From NCBI RefSeq assembly GCF_035582795.1, contig NC_134367.1, positions 110,098,062 through 110,162,061 of the forward strand: 64,000 nt of DNA, written 5' to 3'. The position numbers and the translations under genes were made by a program. This document shows, piece after piece, positions 63,201 through 64,000 of this stretch. Position 1 is the stretch's first letter, and every line of letters begins with the position of its first letter. A model generated the notes under the pieces. That model was not told the origin of the DNA. It saw nothing but the letters and a program-made list of their open reading frames with translations, and searched no databases. The stretch is from Mycteria americana. Lineage: Eukaryota > Chordata > Aves > Ciconiiformes > Ciconiidae.

Positions 63201-63365
63201 GGATTACAAGATGTTATGGCTGTATCTTCAGGTTTTTTAATATTTATCTGATGCATATATTATCACTCTAGGCCCTTGGTGGGAACATAATGACAGCAAG
63301 CCCAATTTCTGACTTAAATCCTGTGTTAATGGCAAGTGGAAGCAAACTGACTCTGGTATCGAATG
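42232..63365 (+). CDS. XDH: Xanthine dehydrogenase/oxidase, 5' part of gene (coding exons 1-13, residues 1-404)
   Basis: XDH oxidises hypoxanthine to xanthine and xanthine to uric acid in the cytosol. Uric acid is the main nitrogen waste of birds. Thirteen exons join with matching phases at GT-AG sites. The product starts [18 protein letters not shown]. The plant-ferredoxin-type [2Fe-2S] domain has Cys47, 52, 55 and 77; the helical [2Fe-2S] domain has Cys117, 120, 152 and 154. Spacing equals human 43/48/51/73 and 113/116/148/150 plus 4. A cysteine-rich linker (about 170-215) follows, then the FAD domain with [10 protein letters not shown] (283-292), Phe364 (human Phe337) and GGNI (376-379). 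The offset to human is 4 before the linker and 27 after it, because of an extra 23-residue exon. The paralogue AOX is less likely: the N-terminus, the [13 protein letters not shown] motif and the GGCCGG/CCMN linker are XDH-like. The start codon has a strong context (A at -3, G at +4). The gene is incomplete at the window's right edge. Confidence 0.97.
47246..47356. repeat. Degraded palindromic ancient repeat
   Basis: Strings such as GGGACTTAACACATGTGTAAGT and TAAATGCTTTGCTGAAT resemble a sauropsid foldback repeat whose copies read like 'gtgcttaagtgctttgctgaat'. Strongly diverged. Confidence 0.45.
47934..47988 (+). repeat. Local direct duplication, 34-bp period
   Basis: ATGAACTCTGTTTCCCTATAG occurs at 47934-47954 and again, identical, at 47968-47988, in XDH intron 1. 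Identity suggests a fairly recent replication slip. Confidence 0.9.
49186..49243 (+). CDS. XDH: XDH coding exon 2 (residues 19-37)
   Basis: Acceptor TTGCAG, then [19 protein letters not shown] and one leftover base (T), ending in phase 1. The donor is T|GTATCCAGT. This is a poor U2 donor but U12-like at positions +1 to +6. The leftover T plus TG of exon 3 gives the conserved Leu of KLGL, which fixes the junction. Confidence 0.96.
50123..50185. repeat. Nested inverted and direct repeat
   Basis: GTGGATAAAGTT at 50133-50144 recurs at 50174-50185, and its exact reverse complement AACTTTATCCAC lies between them at 50158-50169. An overlapping pair TTGTCTGA/TCAGACAA (50123-50130, 50151-50158) offers a competing stem. 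Confidence 0.8.
50490..50611 (+). mobile_element. CR1 LINE, 3' end fragment
   Basis: Contains the typical CR1 tail: GGTTGGACTCGATGATCTTA, then AAAGGTGTTTTCCAGCCTAAATG, and ends in ATTTCTATGATTCTATGA, the octamer-type CR1 terminus seen in birds. It is a 5'-truncated copy of about 120 bp in the sense direction in XDH intron 2. The 5' boundary is approximate. Confidence 0.92.
51695..51791 (+). CDS. XDH: XDH coding exon 3 (residues 38-69), [2Fe-2S] ligands
   Basis: Acceptor CCTCTCAG. The exon encodes [20 protein letters not shown] and on to ...KKI, and ends with two bases (CT, phase 2). Cys47, Cys52 and Cys55 of the plant-ferredoxin-type [2Fe-2S] cluster are here. The donor is T|GTATCCTTT, the textbook U12-type 5' splice site with GT start. 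The exon is 97 nt, so skipping it would both remove three ligands and shift the frame. Confidence 0.97.
51792..53010 (+). other. XDH: XDH intron 3, candidate U12-type (GT-AG)
   Basis: It starts GTATCCTTT, the full U12 donor consensus of the GT class. ACCTTAAT at 52991-52998 matches the CCTTRAY branch core, with the branch A about 13 nt from the TAG. There is no strong pyrimidine tract before the acceptor (ATTTATTATTTTAG). A palindromic ancient repeat lies at 52786-52866. Confidence 0.82.
52786..52866. repeat. Palindromic ancient amniote repeat (MITE-like)
   Basis: CAGATCCTGTGGTCCATACTCAGC pairs imperfectly with GGCTGAGTAGGTGCTGTAGGATTTGG. A perfect inner palindrome AACTTCA-AG-TGAAGTT lies at 52813-52828. 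This string resembles a foldback repeat family common in reptile and bird genomes; the family name is from memory and not assigned here. Confidence 0.6.
53011..53119 (+). CDS. XDH: XDH coding exon 4 (residues 70-106)
   Basis: Acceptor TTATTTTAG; donor CAG|GTAGGC in phase 0. CT from exon 3 plus C gives Leu70, followed by [16 protein letters not shown] and the strongly conserved [10 protein letters not shown]. Cys77 is the fourth ligand of the first [2Fe-2S] cluster. Confidence 0.97.
53120..54226 (+). other. XDH: XDH intron 4
   Basis: U2-type intron of 1.1 kb (GTAGGC...CTCAG). It contains a T tract near 54131-54145. No exon or clear repeat seen. Confidence 0.85.
54227..54353 (+). CDS. XDH: XDH coding exon 5 (residues 107-148), second [2Fe-2S] domain
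   Basis: Acceptor TTTTTCTCAG; donor AAG|GTAATA in phase 1. It encodes [20 protein letters not shown], then the helix [21 protein letters not shown]. Cys117 and Cys120 are ligands of the helical-domain [2Fe-2S] cluster next to the molybdenum centre. Confidence 0.98.
54354..55214 (+). other. XDH: XDH intron 5
   Basis: U2-type intron of 0.86 kb (GTAATA...TGCAG). Nothing else recognised. Confidence 0.85.
55215..55276 (+). CDS. XDH: XDH coding exon 6 (residues 149-169), second [2Fe-2S] domain
   Basis: Acceptor GGTAATGCAG; donor AAA|GTAAGT in phase 0. It encodes [20 protein letters not shown] and a final Lys. Cys152 and Cys154 complete the second [2Fe-2S] cluster; the [11 protein letters not shown] motif is diagnostic of the molybdenum hydroxylase family. 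Confidence 0.98.
55277..57539 (+). other. XDH: XDH intron 6
   Basis: U2-type intron of 2.3 kb (GTAAGT...CACAG). More than half of it is a decayed CR1-like LINE in the sense orientation, ending less than 400 bp before the duplicated exon 7. Confidence 0.85.
55960..57175 (+). mobile_element. Decayed CR1-like LINE with reverse transcriptase remnants
   Basis: Translation at 56045 onward gives [13 protein letters not shown], matching the RT motif with the first catalytic Asp (YLDFSKAFD in CR1); the second Asp is Asn here. In another frame, from about 56112, come [26 protein letters not shown] and LNDVEE, matching the following CR1 RT blocks, so at least one frameshift lies between. Further remnants ([12 protein letters not shown] near 56810; a [19 protein letters not shown] string near 56930) extend to about 57.17 kb. 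No intact FADD box is seen and many stops occur. The copy is inactive. Confidence 0.8.
57540..57608 (+). CDS. XDH: XDH coding exon 7 (residues 170-192), extra cysteine-rich linker exon
   Basis: Acceptor TTGTCCCCACAG; donor ATG|GTAAGC. The exon is 69 nt and phase 0-0, encoding [15 protein letters not shown] followed by RSERESSM. It matches the next exon in length, phase and the CC-x8-CC pattern (9 of 23 residues identical) and has no counterpart in mammalian XDH. The open frame and good splice sites suggest it is used. Because it is phase 0-0, skipping it would keep the frame. Confidence 0.88.
57609..58952 (+). other. XDH: XDH introns 7 and 8 around exon 8
   Basis: Intron 7 (57609-58431) and intron 8 (58501-58952) are U2-type. 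I see no obvious similarity between the sequences flanking the paired exons, so the duplication is not recent. Confidence 0.8.
58432..58500 (+). CDS. XDH: XDH coding exon 8 (residues 193-215), canonical cysteine-rich linker exon
   Basis: Acceptor TTCTTCTTCAG; donor GTG|GTAAGG. The exon is 69 nt and phase 0-0, encoding [20 protein letters not shown] and DNV. It corresponds to the single GGCCGG...NCCMN linker segment of mammalian XDH between the Fe/S and FAD domains. Confidence 0.97.
58953..59039 (+). CDS. XDH: XDH coding exon 9 (residues 216-244)
   Basis: Acceptor TCTCTGTCACAG; donor ATG|GTAAGT in phase 0. It encodes [13 protein letters not shown] followed by the conserved [16 protein letters not shown], which leads into the FAD domain. 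Confidence 0.97.
60354..60495 (+). CDS. XDH: XDH coding exon 10 (residues 245-291), start of FAD domain
   Basis: Acceptor TTGCTTTTGCAG; donor TGG|GTAAGA in phase 1. It encodes ...[19 protein letters not shown]..., ending in KLVVGNTEV, the loop that binds the FAD pyrophosphate in this family. Confidence 0.98.
61300..61392 (+). CDS. XDH: XDH coding exon 11 (residues 292-322)
   Basis: Donor CAG|GTGAGC in phase 1. It encodes [19 protein letters not shown] then [12 protein letters not shown]. The frame requires the acceptor CCTTAAG|GT, an AAG type that is less common than CAG or TAG, so this may be a weak site. Confidence 0.96.
62163..62314 (+). CDS. XDH: XDH coding exon 12 (residues 323-373)
   Basis: Acceptor TTGTTTACAG; donor GCC|GTAAGT in phase 0. 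It encodes [17 protein letters not shown]..., then [20 protein letters not shown]. Phe364 (in RWFAG) is the counterpart of human Phe337, next to the flavin ring. Confidence 0.98.
63272..63365 (+). CDS. XDH: XDH coding exon 13 (residues 374-404), last exon in window
   Basis: Acceptor TATCACTCTAG; donor ATG|GTAAGT in phase 1. It encodes [20 protein letters not shown] then [14 protein letters not shown] and Asp387 belong to the FAD-contacting segment. The leftover G must join an exon beyond 64000. Confidence 0.97.
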
Positions 63366-64000
63366 GTAAGTTACTCGCATTTCCTTGTGGCACTGAGGGG
63401 AGTGGGATAGTCAACAGTCCTCTGTCATGGATTGTTAGGTCAGGTCAGAACTTGAAAGTGGAAGTTAACATTATGAAAAAAAGGCTTAGTTTGAGTCTTC
63501 AGGGGTTTTCCCCTTTTTGAGGCTGAAGTCCTAAGGCTAGGCCTAAGGTTAGCTTCCTAAAGAATTTTGAACTTCTGTGCCAGAATGAATCTCTGGTACT
63601 GTGTATGTACTTACAGACATGTCCTTGTGAAGAGCTGGTTGAAGATGTCTTTTCATGAAAAACAATAGGCATGAAATTGTTTCTGTCACTATCATACTTT
63701 GATCCTTGTAGATTTTTCAGTTAAAGATTGAAACTGTTGTGGTTTTTTTTTTTTTTTTTTTTTCCTATGAAGAAAGCCAAATGTCTCAATTTGTATTTGC
63801 TCTTAGGAACAATTTTTTTGAAATAGGATCCTTGAAGTAAGTGAACTGTCACATCACTGACTTTCTCTTGTACTGGTTTGTGTGCAGGCTAAGGAAAAGG
63901 GAAAGAGGGAATGACACTGGGATGTTGGAAACTGGTTCACCTGGAGGCTCAGTTTTAATTAGATAAAGGAGGAGGGAGGACTCTTTGATCAGTTCCTGTG
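63366..64000 (+). other. XDH: XDH intron 13, partial
   Basis: Starts at GTAAGT and runs off the window. It contains a T21 tract at 63743-63763. The reading frame downstream of the donor is not conserved with XDH. Confidence 0.85.
63743..63763 (+). repeat. T21 homopolymer
   Basis: Uninterrupted T run in XDH intron 13. Confidence 0.95.

Larger units (their letters stand above)
59040..63271 (+). other. XDH: XDH introns 9-12
   Basis: Introns 59040-60353, 60496-61299, 61393-62162 and 62315-63271 are all U2-type with GTRAG donors. No further exons recognised. A faint match to a degraded amniote SINE-like string (GTTAGTCTGT) occurs near 59893. Confidence 0.8.

Noticed and set aside
42232..63365. 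The gene being an aldehyde oxidase (AOX)
   Set aside because: The N-terminus, the [12 protein letters not shown] block and the GGCCGG...CCMN linker are XDH-like. The NAD-site and substrate-site residues that would settle it are beyond the window, but the sum of evidence favours XDH.
1..64000. CRISPR arrays, operons, tRNA or rRNA genes
   Set aside because: No regular repeat-spacer pattern, no prokaryotic gene layout, and no tRNA cloverleaf or rRNA segment noticed. The window is eukaryotic intron and intergenic DNA.

Overview
The window looks like nuclear DNA from a bird, or at least a sauropsid. It has spliced vertebrate-type genes, low overall coding density, and a CR1 LINE tail ending in the ATTCTATG-type octamers typical of avian CR1. 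It carries one clearly supported gene, the 5' part of xanthine dehydrogenase/oxidase (XDH), on the + strand. Thirteen coding exons lie between 42232 and 63365. They join in frame to give the first 404 residues: both [2Fe-2S] domains, the cysteine-rich linker and the first part of the FAD domain. The gene continues past the right edge, so the rest of the FAD domain and the whole molybdopterin part are outside.

Layout. 1-41.75 kb is gene-poor flanking DNA in which I find no convincing exon. It holds a CpG-dense patch (about 3.96-4.17 kb), a 2x38-bp tandem repeat (5.2 kb), two GC-richer blocks (about 10.0-11.05 and 19.25-20.7 kb), a C16 tract, and degraded ancient repeats (MIR/CORE-SINE-like and palindromic amniote repeats). 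41.81-42.23 kb is the likely XDH promoter and 5' leader: a C-rich G4-capable tract, a TATA box joined to a GC box, a second TATA-like box, and a short upstream ORF. 42.23-63.37 kb is XDH exons 1-13. A CR1 3' end lies in intron 2 and a decayed CR1-type reverse transcriptase in intron 6. 63.37-64 kb is the start of intron 13.

Two points stand out. First, introns 2 and 3, which flank the exon carrying three of the four ligands of one [2Fe-2S] cluster, both start GTATCC and both have a U12-type branch motif 13-15 nt before the acceptor. This suggests two consecutive minor-spliceosome introns, while the other ten complete introns look like ordinary U2 introns. Second, the cysteine-rich linker is encoded by two adjacent 69-nt, phase 0-0 exons with the same CC-x8-CC pattern. 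Mammalian XDH has only one such segment, so this is a tandem exon duplication adding 23 residues. The numbering offset to human XDH (4 residues before the linker, 27 after) fits this exactly.
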